A DNA stretch of 64,000 bases from Peribacillus asahii (GTDB lineage: Bacteria; Bacillota; Bacilli; Bacillales; DSM-1321): assembly GCF_003570725.1 (NCBI RefSeq), contig NZ_QWVS01000052.1:1-64000 (forward strand). Reading direction: 5' to 3'. A program made the translations under genes and the position numbers. Shown piece by piece: positions 23,761-33,223 of the stretch. Every line of letters begins with the position of its first letter. Position 1 is the first letter of the stretch. The notes under the pieces were generated by a model. That model was not told the DNA's origin and searched no databases. It saw nothing but the letters and a program-made list of their open reading frames with translations.

Positions 23761-23856
23761 CTTAACGGGCGGTAATCCTTACCTCAAACATATGAGGAAC
23801 TAAAGAGGGTAGGTGGGGGGAAGGAACCTCGCTACTGATGGTTAGTTTCACTTTAT
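23761..23856 (+). repeat. dispersed structured repeat, copy A
   Basis: About 95 bp beginning CTTAACGGGC and ending AGTTTCACTTTAT, placed 16 bp behind the permease gene. It aligns with the reverse complement of 41241-41340. The sequence CCTTACCT can pair with AGGTGGGG; in the other copy the arms are CCCC(G)ACCT and AGGTGGGG, so the stem is kept by G-U to G-C exchanges. It may be a non-autonomous IS200/IS605-like element or an RNA element. Confidence 0.6.
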
Positions 23857-23949
23857 TCTTTATAGAGGCTGTTTTCATTTTCCACGTGTATGAGATTGTA
23901 GCGTGGATAATAATAAATTTGTACCAACTACAGAAGTGGAGGAATTCTC

Positions 23950-24381
23950 ATGCAAACAGTAAGAGATATTATGACAACGAATGTGGATTGTTGTACAACA
24001 CTAGATAATATTTATGAAGCGGCGCTAAAAATGAAACAGGATAATGTGGGGATGATTCCTGTTTTAGATAATGATAAGTTAGTCGGCGTTATTACTGACC
24101 GTGATATTGTTATTCGCTGTGTCGCTGAAAAGAAACCAAATTCAACAAAAATTACTGATGTGATTTCCACACGTCTAGTAACAGGCACACCAGATATGTC
24201 TATTGATGATATCGAAGAGTTAATGGCGACCGAACAAATTCGTCGTGTTCCAATTATTGAGAATGATCGACTGGTTGGTATTGTTGCACTTGGGGATTTA
24301 GCTGTTCGTAAAGAATCGGATCAAAGAGCGGGCATAGCCTTAAGTTCCATTTCGGAACAGCATAATCAAATTCAGCATTAA
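23950..24381 (+). CDS. yhcV: CBS domain pair protein (YhcV-like)
   Basis: 143 residues made of two CBS domains (about 1-60 and 68-125) forming one Bateman module. Characteristic blocks are VRDIMTTNVDCCTTLDNI, LVGVITDRDIVIRCVAE and LVGIVALGDLAVRKESD. The last block and the length match B. subtilis YhcV. CBS pairs bind adenosine nucleotides and regulate partners; none is fused here. GTGGAGG precedes the ATG. Single gene with a strong bidirectional terminator. Confidence 0.85.
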   Translation: MQTVRDIMTTNVDCCTTLDNIYEAALKMKQDNVGMIPVLDNDKLVGVITDRDIVIRCVAEKKPNSTKITDVISTRLVTGTPDMSIDDIEELMATEQIRRVPIIENDRLVGIVALGDLAVRKESDQRAGIALSSISEQHNQIQH

Positions 24382-24386
24382 CAAAA

Positions 24387-24420
24387 GAAACCTCTGTTAG
24401 CGAGTGCTAACAGAGGTTTC
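24387..24420. terminator. bidirectional terminator between the CBS gene and the S9 peptidase
   Basis: GAAACCTCTGTTAGC/GCTAACAGAGGTTTC, a perfect 15-bp stem with a 4-nt loop. It overlaps the last codons of the peptidase gene on the minus strand. Confidence 0.85.
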
Positions 24421-26384
24421 TTATATATTTATTAAACCAATTTTTAATTTCTTGAAGATGCTGCAAGCGCATATCTGGTGAGCCTTTACGTGTAATTTCA
24501 TGTGTTTCATCTGGAAAAATAACGAAAGTAGTTTCTTTCTTTTGTCGTTTTAAGGTAATAAATAGTTGCTCGCTTTGTTCCAGTGGGCAACGTAAATCCT
24601 TTTCACCATGTAGTAGAAGCAAAGGCGTTTGGATATTAGCGGCATACTTTAATGGTGAATGATTCCATAGCTTCTCTGGTGTTTGAAAAATATCGCCTTC
24701 GAGTTGCCATTCTGTAAAATAATAGCCAATATCACTTACCCCATAAAAGCTAAACCAGTTGGAAATGGAACGTTGGCTGACAGCTGCTTTAAAACGATCC
24801 GTATCCAACAATCCAGTTTGTCATGAAGCCGCCGTAGCTGCCGCCACTAACTCCTAGTCTATTGTGGTCTATAAAGTCGTATGTGTTAATCACATAATCA
24901 ACAGCAGACATTAAATCTTCGTAATCCATACCGCCATAATCACCACGACAAGCGTTTACAAATTGTTGACCATAACCGACGCTGCCACGCGGATTTGTAT
25001 ATAGAACTGCATATCCTTCGTTTGCTAATGTTTGAAATTCATGCATGTAGCTGTTTCCATACATTAAATGAGGTCCACCATGAATCTCTAAAATAAGGGG
25101 ATAGGTTTTTCCTTCTTCGTAACATAGAGGCTTTATAAGCCAACCGTGAAGATTCAAGCCATCTTTCGCTTCCCAGCTAATCGCTTCAGCCTCAGCTAAT
25201 GATTTGTTCTGTACAAAGCTTGTATTTACAAAGGAGATTTGCTCCTGTTGCCCGGTCATTAAATTAAAATAATACAGTTCTCCAGGATTTGTTGGGGTAC
25301 TGATTGCTACAACGGCTTGGTGGTGATTTGGATCAATAGAAAGCCCGTAAATATGCTGATTTTCTAAGATAGATGGATACATAGCGCCTTCAATGGAGCC
25401 ATAGTATACTCCTGTGTTCCCATGATCACTCATTAAAAAATAAAACCCTGTACTGTCATTCGTCCAAAGAATACCCGGGTCGACAGCCCCTATTTGAAAA
25501 TCGGTAATACAAGAATTTCCTAATTCTACATCCCAGCCTTCCGTTAAGCAAGAAGTAGCTTGCTTGTTTATGTCATATAGCCAGATTTTAGCTAATGTCG
25601 CATTGAGAAATTCCCGCTTATGTCCAAGAAAAGAGAGGTATTCACCGTTAGGAGACCATTTGGGGTCATAAAAAAATCCAGCTCCATTTGTAATGTTGAC
25701 TGATTTCTTTGTTGAAATATCCATAGTGAAAATATCAGAAATAAAATCGTATTCACCTTGTTCTATCGTTTTACTAACGTATGTAATATTCTTTCCATCT
25801 GGAGACCATGCACTTGGAGAATAATGTTGTCGTCCTTTTGTCAAAAATTCGATTTCTTCCGTCATTACATCAACAACAGCTAGATGTTTATACAGCCCGT
25901 TAAAATACCCTTGCCCTTCTGACTTATATTGAATGCGTTCAAATCGAAGTGCCGTTTTCTTTTCTTCATCTCTGTACTCTTCTTGGCCGCTAGCTGGACG
26001 ACTAGTTGAAACTAAAAGCTTCGTTGAGCAGGGAGACCAGATGGGGTGAGATACTTCAGATTTCAAGTTGGTTATTTGCTTTGCTTCTCCTCCCGTGGAG
26101 CTCATTACATACAATTGGTTACTTCCTGATTGGTTAGAGATGAAGCTCATATATTTACCGTCTGGAGACCAACGAGGGCTGGAATGTCTGTTTTGTCCAG
26201 TCGTCCATTGTTTCGTTTCTTTTGTAAGGATATTATATAAATAAAGATTAGATATATATTTCTCGCTTGCTCGATCAATGCTCGTTTGAACATACATGAC
26301 TAGATGTCCATCAGGAGAAAGTTGAGGGTCTGTTACGGATTGTAAGTGAAATAAGTCTTCAGCAGTCATACCTTGTGTATTCAT
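24407..26384 (-). pseudogene. yuxL: S9 family peptidase YuxL, frameshifted
   Basis: An acylaminoacyl-peptidase-like serine peptidase of normal total length (about 660 residues) split into two frames. The first part (ATG 26384 to TGA-type end at 24789) holds the beta-propeller with repeated SPDGKYMSF-type blades and the nucleophile motif GVSGGSYGGFMTNW. The second (from about 24811 to 24407) continues with DRFKAAVSQRSISNW and carries the catalytic Asp (GEKDLRCP) and His (DETHEIT). The break lies near 24805-24812, just after TNWIVG, and a loss of two bases (or gain of one) explains it. The enzyme is inactive unless this is a sequencing error or is read by frameshifting. Confidence 0.85.
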
Positions 26385-26490
26385 TTTTATCATCCTTTCC
26401 ATTAAACTAGAATATACTATTCGTTATGTACTGTCGAATCCCTTGTTTGAATAAAGTGAAACATATTATACAGCCTGTTAAGTGAAGGAT

Positions 26491-26525
26491 AAAAAAATCC
26501 GACCGTTGTCTGGTCGGATTTTTTT
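26491..26525 (-). terminator. terminator of the YckD-like gene
   Basis: ATCCGACC/GGTCGGAT stem with A7 and T7 flanks. Confidence 0.88.
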
Positions 26526-26850
26526 AGTGATGATGAGGTTTATGGTGCATATGGTGAGGTGGATATTGAAAGCCTCGTTCTTCAATCATTTCATATCGTT
26601 TCTCTAAATGTTCAATTATTTTATCAGCTTGTTCTTGCTTGAGAGCGCCATATTCTACGTATTTATTCAACAGCTCTTTTTTGTCTGTCAAAATCTTTTG
26701 ATGCAGTTTGCTTAGTTCTGATTTTTGCTCTTCGGTAAAGGTGACTTCTGGTGTTTTATTCTCTGTTTGTTTCTCTTGTGAATATACCTGGGCCATAGGA
26801 GATAGAGAAAGTAGTATGCAGGTTAATCCTAATATAAGTAGTTTTTTCAT
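26524..26850 (-). CDS. secreted YckD family protein (DUF2680)
   Basis: 108 residues. A signal peptide (about 1-24, MKKLLILGLTCILLSLSPMA, cleavage after VYS) is followed by a helical DUF2680 domain (TFTEEQKSELSKLHQKILTDK to EHLEKRYEMIEERG). A short C-terminal tail holds seven histidines in the last ten residues (HHMHHKPHHH), which could bind metal. AAGGAG lies upstream of the ATG. The TTTGTATA/TATACAAA inverted repeat at 26899-26925 sits in its promoter region. The role of the family is unknown. Confidence 0.82.
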   Translation of the reverse strand: MKKLLILGLTCILLSLSPMAQVYSQEKQTENKTPEVTFTEEQKSELSKLHQKILTDKKELLNKYVEYGALKQEQADKIIEHLEKRYEMIEERGFQYPPHHMHHKPHHH

Positions 26851-27069
26851 AGTGACTGTCTCCTTTTTATAAATGAATTACGATACACATGTTTATTATT
26901 TGTATAACTGGTTTGTTTATACAAAACTATACTTCATGTAGAGTAGTTTTTATTAGGAGAATTTATCCATATATAACAGAGGAGAAGTGGAGAGGTTTTT
27001 TTAATAAGGTTCTGTTAAATCAATAATACTGATTTACATAGCCTAAAATCATTTTAGAAGAAGATAGAT

Positions 27070-27097
27070 AGGGCCCTTCTGCTATAAAAGGGCCCTA
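27070..27097 (-). terminator. terminator of the HxlR-type regulator gene
   Basis: TAGGGCCCTT/AAGGGCCCTA, a 10-bp stem with an 8-nt loop. It is GC-rich but lacks a clean T run on the minus strand. Confidence 0.6.
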
Positions 27098-27136
27098 CGT
27101 TTCATCTTATAATTTGGAGCTAATCCGTATCAGCTC

Positions 27137-27463
27137 TTACGATTCTTCTTCTACTGATTTAATCCAGTCTGATGACCATTGTTGAATTTCATTAATGACA
27201 GGTGCTAATGCAAGCCCTTTTTCTGTTAATGAATATTCAATTCGAACTGGTGTTTCAGGATAGACGTCTCTTTTTACAATGCCTTCTTGTTCTAGGTCTT
27301 TTAAACGTTCCGAGAGAATTCGACCACTAATTGGGAAGGCGGCTTCAATTCTGCAAAACCGTTGAGGGCCATTCAGTAATTGGTGGACGATTAATCCTGT
27401 CCATCGTTTGCTTAAAATTTGCATCCCTTTTTCAAACCGAGGACAAATCGTTGTATTATTCAT
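27137..27463 (-). CDS. HxlR/DUF24 family transcriptional regulator
   Basis: 108 residues, a winged helix-turn-helix of the MarR/DUF24 (HxlR) type: LSKRWTGLIVHQLLNGPQRF, then ISGRILSERLKDLEQEGIVKRDVYPETP and EYSLTEKGLALAPVI. A conserved Cys at position 7 (TTICPRFEKG) matches the redox-sensing cysteine of YodB, CatR and HypR. It is divergent from the nitric oxide synthase gene, and a palindrome matching the known DUF24 operator lies between them. The likely role is a thiol/redox-responsive repressor. Confidence 0.88.
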   Translation of the reverse strand: MNNTTICPRFEKGMQILSKRWTGLIVHQLLNGPQRFCRIEAAFPISGRILSERLKDLEQEGIVKRDVYPETPVRIEYSLTEKGLALAPVINEIQQWSSDWIKSVEEES

Positions 27464-27565
27464 AAAATCACCCCCTCGATACTATTATAAATCATTTACT
27501 GTTTATGTAACAACTTTACATATTAAAATAAAGTTACTTCATAAAGGGTATTAATAAAAGGTTCG

Positions 27566-27582
27566 TTACTTATATTAAGTAA
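27566..27582. promoter_or_regulatory. putative DUF24 operator
   Basis: TTACTTATATTAAGTAA is a 17-bp palindrome containing TACT-N7-AGTA, the reported operator of YodB/CatR regulators. It lies between the HxlR gene and nos, 116 bp before the nos start. Confidence 0.55.
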
Positions 27583-27697
27583 GTTTTGTGTTAAATTTCA
27601 CAAAATGTATAAAGTAGTGCAGCGAATCGAGGGAAAAGATAGTAAAAAATATGATACCTTATAGAAAGAGTATGTAATTGTGGAAGGGGTTGGATAG

Positions 27698-28774
27698 ATG
27701 AACCTTATATTTCAAGAGGCAGAAGCGTTCATCCGTAGCAGTTATTTAGAAATGGGGAAGACGGAGGATGAAATCAATAGCCGAATCATGGATATCCAAA
27801 AAGAAATAGAAGAAACAAATACATATGAGCATACGCTAGAAGAGCTTGAAATAGGAGCGAAACAAGCATGGCGGAATAGCAATCGCTGCATTGGCCGATT
27901 ATTTTGGGATTCGCTTCGTGTAATTGATCAACGCCATCTTCGAGATGAAGAACAAATTAATCAAGCATTGCGTGATCATATCCAATTTGCTACAAATGGT
28001 GGTGCCATTATTCCGACGATTACAATCTTTAAGCCAGCAGATGACAAATTCTCGATTCGCTTATGGAACCATCAATTGCTTCGTTATGCAGGCTATGAGA
28101 CAGAACATGGGATTGTTGGTGACCCAGCTTCTGTTGAATTTACGAAGGTCTGTCAGGAGCTAGGTTGGAAAGGGAGTTTGGGGTCTTTTGATATATTACC
28201 ACAGGTTATTCAAGTGAATGGGCAACAGCCAGCATGGTTTGAAACACCTGCTTCCATTGTAAAGGAAGTACCGATTCATCACCCCGATTTTGAATGGTTT
28301 AGTGAGCTAAATCTAAAGTGGTATGCCGTTCCTATTATATCAGATATGTGTTTAGAAATTGGAGGAATTAAGTATTCGGCGGCACCATTTAACGGCTGGT
28401 ATATGGGAACGGAAATTGGAGCGCGAAATTTTGCGGATGAGGGTCGCTATAATATGCTACCGCAAATCGGAAAAATGATGGGGCTTGATATTAAACGTGA
28501 TGCAACACTTTGGAAAGATCGCGCGCTAGTTGAATTAAATGTGGCTGTGCTGCATTCCTTTAAAGAAGCGGGCGTAAGTATAGTGGATCATCATAATGCA
28601 GCCAAGCAATTTAAACATTTTGAAGAAAAAGAAACAGCATGTGGACGGAATACAACAGGAGATTGGACATGGCTAATTCCACCTGTTTCACCTGCAACCA
28701 CTCATATCTTTCATAGGCCATATCGTAATCAAAAGGTAAAGCCTAATTTCTTTTATCAAAAAAAGCCTTATTAA
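27698..28774 (+). CDS. nos: bacterial nitric oxide synthase oxygenase
   Basis: 358 residues, the oxygenase-only form found in Bacillus and Staphylococcus, lacking the reductase domain of animal enzymes. The haem thiolate is Cys64 in the motif [14 protein letters not shown]. The substrate and pterin segments are also present ([21 protein letters not shown] split around residue 235, and [19 protein letters not shown] near the end). It makes NO from arginine using reductases from elsewhere, and NO protects against oxidative stress and antibiotics. ATG 27698 has AGGGG upstream. It stands alone. Confidence 0.95.
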   Translation: MNLIFQEAEAFIRSSYLEMGKTEDEINSRIMDIQKEIEETNTYEHTLEELEIGAKQAWRNSNRCIGRLFWDSLRVIDQRHLRDEEQINQALRDHIQFATNGGAIIPTITIFKPADDKFSIRLWNHQLLRYAGYETEHGIVGDPASVEFTKVCQELGWKGSLGSFDILPQVIQVNGQQPAWFETPASIVKEVPIHHPDFEWFSELNLKWYAVPIISDMCLEIGGIKYSAAPFNGWYMGTEIGARNFADEGRYNMLPQIGKMMGLDIKRDATLWKDRALVELNVAVLHSFKEAGVSIVDHHNAAKQFKHFEEKETACGRNTTGDWTWLIPPVSPATTHIFHRPYRNQKVKPNFFYQKKPY

Positions 28775-28794
28775 ACAATATAGCAGCTAAACAT

Positions 28795-28832
28795 AAAAAT
28801 CATTAGGTTAATACTTGGCCTAGTGATTTTTT
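28795..28832 (+). terminator. terminator of nos
   Basis: AAAAATCATTAGG/CCTAGTGATTTTT with one G-U, then T6. Confidence 0.8.
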
Positions 28833-28895
28833 ATGTATAGAAGCTTGTTGGGGCTCTAATAATACCTGTATTGAAACGAAAACAGGTGATGAAAG

Positions 28896-31001
28896 ATGAA
28901 AGCCATTATACGTATCTTTCAAGATGATTTACGAAGTATATATACAAATTGGGCAGTCCTTATCGTGGTATTTGGGCTGTTATTTTTACCCGGTCTGTAT
29001 GCGTGGATAAACATAGAAGCTTCATGGGACCCCTATAAGCATACGAATACGATTCCAATCGGAGTTGTGAATAATGATAGAGGGGTTGTGTTTCAAAATA
29101 AAAAAATCAATATCGGAAAAAAAATTACTGATGCTCTCAAGGAAGATCAATCACTTGGGTGGCATTTTACGAGCGAAGCGGAAGCAAAGCAAAAAGTGAG
29201 ACTAGGTGAATACTATGCCTGTATCATCATCCCAGAAAATCTGTCTGAACGGATTACAACTGTATTAACCGGCGAGCCTGTTAAGCCGGAAATCATATAT
29301 TACGTGAATGAAAAAAGCAATGCGATTGCTCCGAAAATCACATCTAAAGGTGCAAGCGGCATTGTAGAGCAAGTGAGTAAAAGCTTTGTGAAAACATCCA
29401 GTATAATGCTCTTAACGGTATTTAATGAAATAGGAATTGAGCTTGAGCGAGAGTTACCAACCATTCAAAAGGTGAAACAAATGGTATATCGGTTAGAAGA
29501 TACATTTCCGGAAATAGAACTTATTACAGAGCAGGCATTGACAGATGTTCAGAAGGTAGAAAAAAGAATGGATCGAGCAAACGCGGTCCTTGATAACATC
29601 AAGCAAGTTACCTCAAATGGGGAAGCATTACATAAAGCGATAGAGAACTATGTATCTACGACAAACGAGACGTTACAGGCTCTTGGTCCTAATCTTAAAC
29701 AAAATATAGAAAATCTATTGCAGCAGGAAATGACGATAGCTGCGATGATGGGAACGTTGGATATAAACAATCAAGAGGCGGTACAAACTGTATTGGATAG
29801 AGTTTCTAGCAATAGGAATGTGTTAGTTGCCATTCAGCAGATGATTCAACGTCTAAATGTTTTTGCCGGTACAAACTTATTTCAAACCGAACAGGGTGCG
29901 CTAGAAAGGGTGCTTGCTAATCAAAATAAACAGATTGAGGGGTTAAGGCAACACAATCTGTCGGTTTCAGAGCTTCAACAATTAGCTGAAGCCAACGTAG
30001 GTGAATGGGAAGGATTACAAGAGAGATTTGCTTTAGAAACAAGTCCAAAGCTAGCCAAAGTGGTTAATCAAGCAAGAACAACGATGAAAGAATTTGAGGT
30101 GTTAAGTAAGCAAGGGCAAAATAAGTTAAATGAAGCACAAGCAATGCTTCAGCATACAAAACAACTTGTTGTGACTGGTAGTAAAGACCTTGCTCTTTTT
30201 CAAACTCAATTACCTGAATTAAAAAGAAAGATTTCAGAAATAGCGAATCAAATGCGTGCATTTGACAAAAATCATGATTTACATGAAATTATTGATTTAT
30301 TACGAAATGATATTAAAAAAGAAAGTGATTTTTTTGCGGAACCTGTATTGTTAACTGAACATAAACTATTTCCAATCCCTAACTATGGTTCGGCGATGTC
30401 ACCATTTTTTACAACGTTAGCTCTTTGGTTTGCAGGTCTTGTACTCGTTTCTATTTTTGGAGTCGATATTCAGGATGTAGAGGGAACGTATAAATCTTAC
30501 CAAATTTATGTTGGGCGTTATCTAACTTTCTTTTGTATAGGTATCTTACAGTCAATCATTATTTCCGTTGGTAATATTGTGTTCCTTCACACATATGTAG
30601 TTGAAAAACTATGGTTTTTTTTGTTCTCGGCTTTCATTGCTACAGTGTTTGGCATGCTGATTTATACATTAGTAGCGCTCTTCAGTAATGGAGGGAAAGC
30701 TGTTTGTGTAATTTTACTTGTGTTGCAAATTTCGTCCTCAGGCGGCACGTTTCCAGTTCAAGTGACTCCGCCATTTTTTCAATTTATCAATCCGTACTTG
30801 CCTTTTACGTATGCAATTAGTTTATTACGAGAAACTGTTGGAGGAATGGTTTGGAGCGTTGTGAACATGGATGCGTTTATTTTGTTTTTGTTTTTCATAA
30901 TAACCTTTTTCATTGGGTTTTTCTTTAAAAAACGATTGCTACAAAAAACAGCAGCATTTCGACAGAAACTAGCTCAAAGTCGTATGACAGAACATGAATG
31001 A
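28896..31001 (+). CDS. YhgE/Pip family membrane protein
   Basis: 701 residues. One membrane helix (about 18-38) in the conserved start WAVLIVVFGLLFLPGLYAWINIEASWDPY is followed by an extracellular part of about 450 residues with long coiled coils (residues 190-480) and five or six C-terminal helices (about 505-690). This is the YhgE/Pip architecture, related to ABC-2 permeases. Relatives include the phage infection protein of Lactococcus and the EsaA-type components of type VII secretion. No other type VII gene is in the window, so its partner is unknown. Confidence 0.88.
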   Translation: MKAIIRIFQDDLRSIYTNWAVLIVVFGLLFLPGLYAWINIEASWDPYKHTNTIPIGVVNNDRGVVFQNKKINIGKKITDALKEDQSLGWHFTSEAEAKQKVRLGEYYACIIIPENLSERITTVLTGEPVKPEIIYYVNEKSNAIAPKITSKGASGIVEQVSKSFVKTSSIMLLTVFNEIGIELERELPTIQKVKQMVYRLEDTFPEIELITEQALTDVQKVEKRMDRANAVLDNIKQVTSNGEALHKAIENYVSTTNETLQALGPNLKQNIENLLQQEMTIAAMMGTLDINNQEAVQTVLDRVSSNRNVLVAIQQMIQRLNVFAGTNLFQTEQGALERVLANQNKQIEGLRQHNLSVSELQQLAEANVGEWEGLQERFALETSPKLAKVVNQARTTMKEFEVLSKQGQNKLNEAQAMLQHTKQLVVTGSKDLALFQTQLPELKRKISEIANQMRAFDKNHDLHEIIDLLRNDIKKESDFFAEPVLLTEHKLFPIPNYGSAMSPFFTTLALWFAGLVLVSIFGVDIQDVEGTYKSYQIYVGRYLTFFCIGILQSIIISVGNIVFLHTYVVEKLWFFLFSAFIATVFGMLIYTLVALFSNGGKAVCVILLVLQISSSGGTFPVQVTPPFFQFINPYLPFTYAISLLRETVGGMVWSVVNMDAFILFLFFIITFFIGFFFKKRLLQKTAAFRQKLAQSRMTEHE

Positions 31002-31004
31002 TGG

Positions 31005-31035
31005 AAAATAATTAATTGGTGGGTTAATTATTTTT
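31005..31035 (+). terminator. AT-rich terminator after the YhgE/Pip gene
   Basis: AAAATAATTAA/TTAATTATTTT, 11-bp stem, ending in T5. Confidence 0.6.
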
Positions 31036-31115
31036 GAGTATATGTACGAATTCACGGTTGTGCTTTAAAAATATTAGCATTAAGATAGAAGAATCAAGAA
31101 GGAGGAGATGATACG

Positions 31116-31232
31116 ATGGGCGGAAGTTCTTACGACCCTGAACCCAGTAGATATGAGAAAGCTTATCTTATTCTAAAGAATCGAGTTTGCGTATTCTTCT
31201 CAGAGTATCCTCTCGAACAGACAGATAAATAG
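31116..31232 (+). CDS. possible 38-residue leader peptide upstream of corA
   Basis: ATG 31116 sits 7 nt behind an excellent AAGGAGGAG site and opens a 38-codon frame (MGGSSYDPEPSRYEKAY...) ending 33 bp before corA. The coding region folds into a hairpin at 31155-31240 that reaches just past its stop. I know no such peptide, but position, ribosome site and structure fit a translated regulatory leader or a small membrane-free protein. Confidence 0.5.
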   Translation: MGGSSYDPEPSRYEKAYLILKNRVCVFFSEYPLEQTDK

Positions 31233-31240
31233 GCTTTCTC
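31155..31240 (+). promoter_or_regulatory. leader hairpin between the small ORF and corA
   Basis: GAGAAAGC (31155-31162) pairs with GCTTTCTC (31233-31240). TTATCT/AGATAA continues the stem beyond a 4-nt bulge, and TCGAG/CTCGA forms an inner stem. No T run follows, so it is not a plain terminator. It could control corA translation. Confidence 0.45.
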
Positions 31241-31264
31241 TTTAAAGAAGAGGAGGTCGAGCAG

Positions 31265-32203
31265 ATGATAGAAATTTTCAAAACAGTGGAAAACCGAGAA
31301 TTAATAACTGTTGATGAAATTGTTAAAGGTTCTTGGGTGAATATGATTGCCCCGACAGAGGCTGAAATTAATGAAGTTTGTGTGAAACTACAATTGCCGC
31401 TGGATTTTATGAAGGATCCTCTTGATGATGAGGAACGTCCAAGGATTGAAAGGGAAGACGATCATTTATTGCTTATCGTTGACTATCCTTATATGACACA
31501 TGATGAAGCGGGTTCGCGCATTTATGAAACGATTCCAATTGGGATGATTTTTACTCCCGATTGCTTTGTTACGATTTCGCTTAAAGATACTCCTATTCTA
31601 GCAAGCTTTAAAAATAATAAAATTAAACAATTTTATACGAATAAAAAAACAAGGTTTGCCCTGCAATTATTATTTGAGATTTCATTATATTATTTACGCT
31701 ATTTAAAGCAAATTAATAAAATGACAACGGAATCAGAACGAGAGCTTCATCAATCGATGAAAAATAAGGAGTTATACACATTTTTAGCATTGGAAAAAAG
31801 TTTAGTCTATTTTACGACTTCCTTAAAATCTAATAAAGTAGTATTAGATAAAATTCTTCGCTTCAATTATTTAAAAATGTATGAAGAAGATAAAGAATTA
31901 TTAGAAGATGTAATTATTGAAACGAACCAGGCGATAGAGATGACGGAAGTATATGCATCGATTTTGAATGGAATGATGGATGCATTTGCTTCTATTATTT
32001 CTAATAATGTAAACAATGCGATGAAGTTTTTGACCTCGGTTACGATTATTTTAACGTTGCCAACGATGGTCGCTAGCTTTTTCGGCATGAATGTTAATTT
32101 GCCATTCTCTCATAACCAGCATGCCTTTATGTTTACTTTAATGATTGCTTTAAGCTTAGCGGGGACAGTCGCTTTTATTTTTTGGAAAAAGAAATATTTT
32201 TAA
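31265..32203 (+). CDS. corA: CorA family magnesium transporter
   Basis: 312 residues. A large N-terminal cytosolic domain (about 1-250) with long helices is followed by two C-terminal membrane helices. The GMN selectivity motif lies in SFFGMNVNLPF between them, and the protein ends in a basic WKKKYF tail. It forms pentameric Mg2+ (or Co2+) channels in this family. AGAGGAGG precedes the ATG. The leader ORF and hairpin upstream suggest post-transcriptional control. Confidence 0.93.
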   Translation: MIEIFKTVENRELITVDEIVKGSWVNMIAPTEAEINEVCVKLQLPLDFMKDPLDDEERPRIEREDDHLLLIVDYPYMTHDEAGSRIYETIPIGMIFTPDCFVTISLKDTPILASFKNNKIKQFYTNKKTRFALQLLFEISLYYLRYLKQINKMTTESERELHQSMKNKELYTFLALEKSLVYFTTSLKSNKVVLDKILRFNYLKMYEEDKELLEDVIIETNQAIEMTEVYASILNGMMDAFASIISNNVNNAMKFLTSVTIILTLPTMVASFFGMNVNLPFSHNQHAFMFTLMIALSLAGTVAFIFWKKKYF

Positions 32204-32210
32204 TTGTTTA

Positions 32211-32243
32211 GGCCAACTTCATTCAATTGGAGTTGGTCTTTTA
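32211..32243 (+). terminator. terminator of corA
   Basis: GGCCAACTTC/GGAGTTGGTC stem with G-U pairs, followed by TTTTATTT. Confidence 0.7.
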
Positions 32244-32304
32244 TTTGCATACATAGATAAAAGAAAAAATGGACAATTTAACAGAGAGGAGGTGTAACCT
32301 TATT

Positions 32305-32550
32305 ATGTCAAAAATTGGTGTAGAGCAATCATTAACGAATGTGCAAGACGCATTGCGTGCAAAGGGTTACGACATTGTTGAACTAAAACAGGAATCAGAT
32401 GCACAAAATGTAGATTGTTGTGTTGTTACGGGATTAGACAGCAATGTACTTGGCGAACAAACGACATCTATTAAAGGATCAGTTATTGAAGCGAATGGTC
32501 TGACTGCGGATGAAGTTTGTCAGCAAGTAGAGCAAAAACTAAGACATTGA
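32305..32550 (+). CDS. ykuS: YkuS family protein (UPF0180)
   Basis: The start at ATG 32305 (GAGGAGG upstream) gives 81 residues, the YkuS length; the in-frame ATG at 32269 has no ribosome site. Family blocks are [20 protein letters not shown], the cysteine pair [11 protein letters not shown] and the C-terminal [14 protein letters not shown]. The protein is small and soluble, and its function is unknown. Confidence 0.88.
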   Translation: MSKIGVEQSLTNVQDALRAKGYDIVELKQESDAQNVDCCVVTGLDSNVLGEQTTSIKGSVIEANGLTADEVCQQVEQKLRH

Positions 32551-32557
32551 TGTGTAA

Positions 32558-32594
32558 AAACAAGCCAGGTCTTAAATGATGACCTGGCTTGTTT
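32558..32594. terminator. bidirectional terminator between ykuS and the OsmC gene
   Basis: AAACAAGCCAGGTC/GACCTGGCTTGTTT, a perfect 14-bp stem. Confidence 0.88.
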
Positions 32595-32596
32595 CA

Positions 32597-33037
32597 TTAC
32601 AACAGGGTAAGCTCTAATTCGATATCTACATTTCCTTTTAGTGCTTTCGAGATCATGCAAGAAGATTCTGCTTTTATAGCTAGCTTTTTTGCTCTTTCTC
32701 TATCCCGCTCGGTTGTCGTTGGGGAAAGAGTGAGAGTCGGTCGATGGATAATTTTTTTATACGTAAACACTCCGTTTGTTACATCAACAATGCCCTCTGA
32801 ATTCATATGTAAATCTTTTTTTTCAATGTTACTTCGCTCTAACATTGCGGCCAGTGTGATGATATAGCAGGTTGCCGCAGCCCCTAGCAGCATTTCGTCT
32901 GGATTTGTACCAATTCCAGGTCCGTTCATCTCTGGCGGGATACTTACTTTTGTTTGTAACTGGCCGGATGAAATAGTCCCTGAACCATTTCTGCCATCAG
33001 GCCAGTGTGCTTGTAAATGAAAATGATGTGTTGCCAT
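32597..33037 (-). CDS. OsmC/Ohr family peroxidase-like protein
   Basis: 146 residues of the OsmC fold, with the two conserved redox cysteines: LLGAAATCYIITLAAMLERS near residue 57 and KAESSCMISKALKGN near residue 127. These proteins reduce organic hydroperoxides with lipoyl or low-molecular-weight thiols. The sequence resembles the staphylococcal SACOL1771 subgroup more than classical Ohr. AGGAGG stands in front of ATG 33037. Single gene. Confidence 0.85.
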   Translation of the reverse strand: MATHHFHLQAHWPDGRNGSGTISSGQLQTKVSIPPEMNGPGIGTNPDEMLLGAAATCYIITLAAMLERSNIEKKDLHMNSEGIVDVTNGVFTYKKIIHRPTLTLSPTTTERDRERAKKLAIKAESSCMISKALKGNVDIELELTLL

Positions 33038-33146
33038 GTTAAACCTCCTTTTTGTTGTTGTTTATTATACTACAACAGATAAAAAAGACAGGGATGGTGC
33101 TATTTTTTATTAAGACACACTCGTTAGGCTATAAAATAAATTTTTT

Positions 33147-33223
33147 ATACCTATCTTTAAATTGTACATTGCTTTATTAGGTATGAGGATTTATACTCTT
33201 CTTATACCTAATAAAGCAATGTA
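33147..33223. promoter_or_regulatory. long inverted repeat upstream of the padR gene
   Basis: A 20-bp arm at 33165-33184 (TTGCTTTATTAGGTAT at its core) is repeated perfectly inverted at 33204-33223, with 19 bp between. A third, imperfect copy of the box (ATACCTATCTTTAAATTGTA) lies directly before it at 33148-33167. The ends read ACAT/ATGT, like known PadR operators. It is 20 bp before the padR start codon. Confidence 0.6.
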
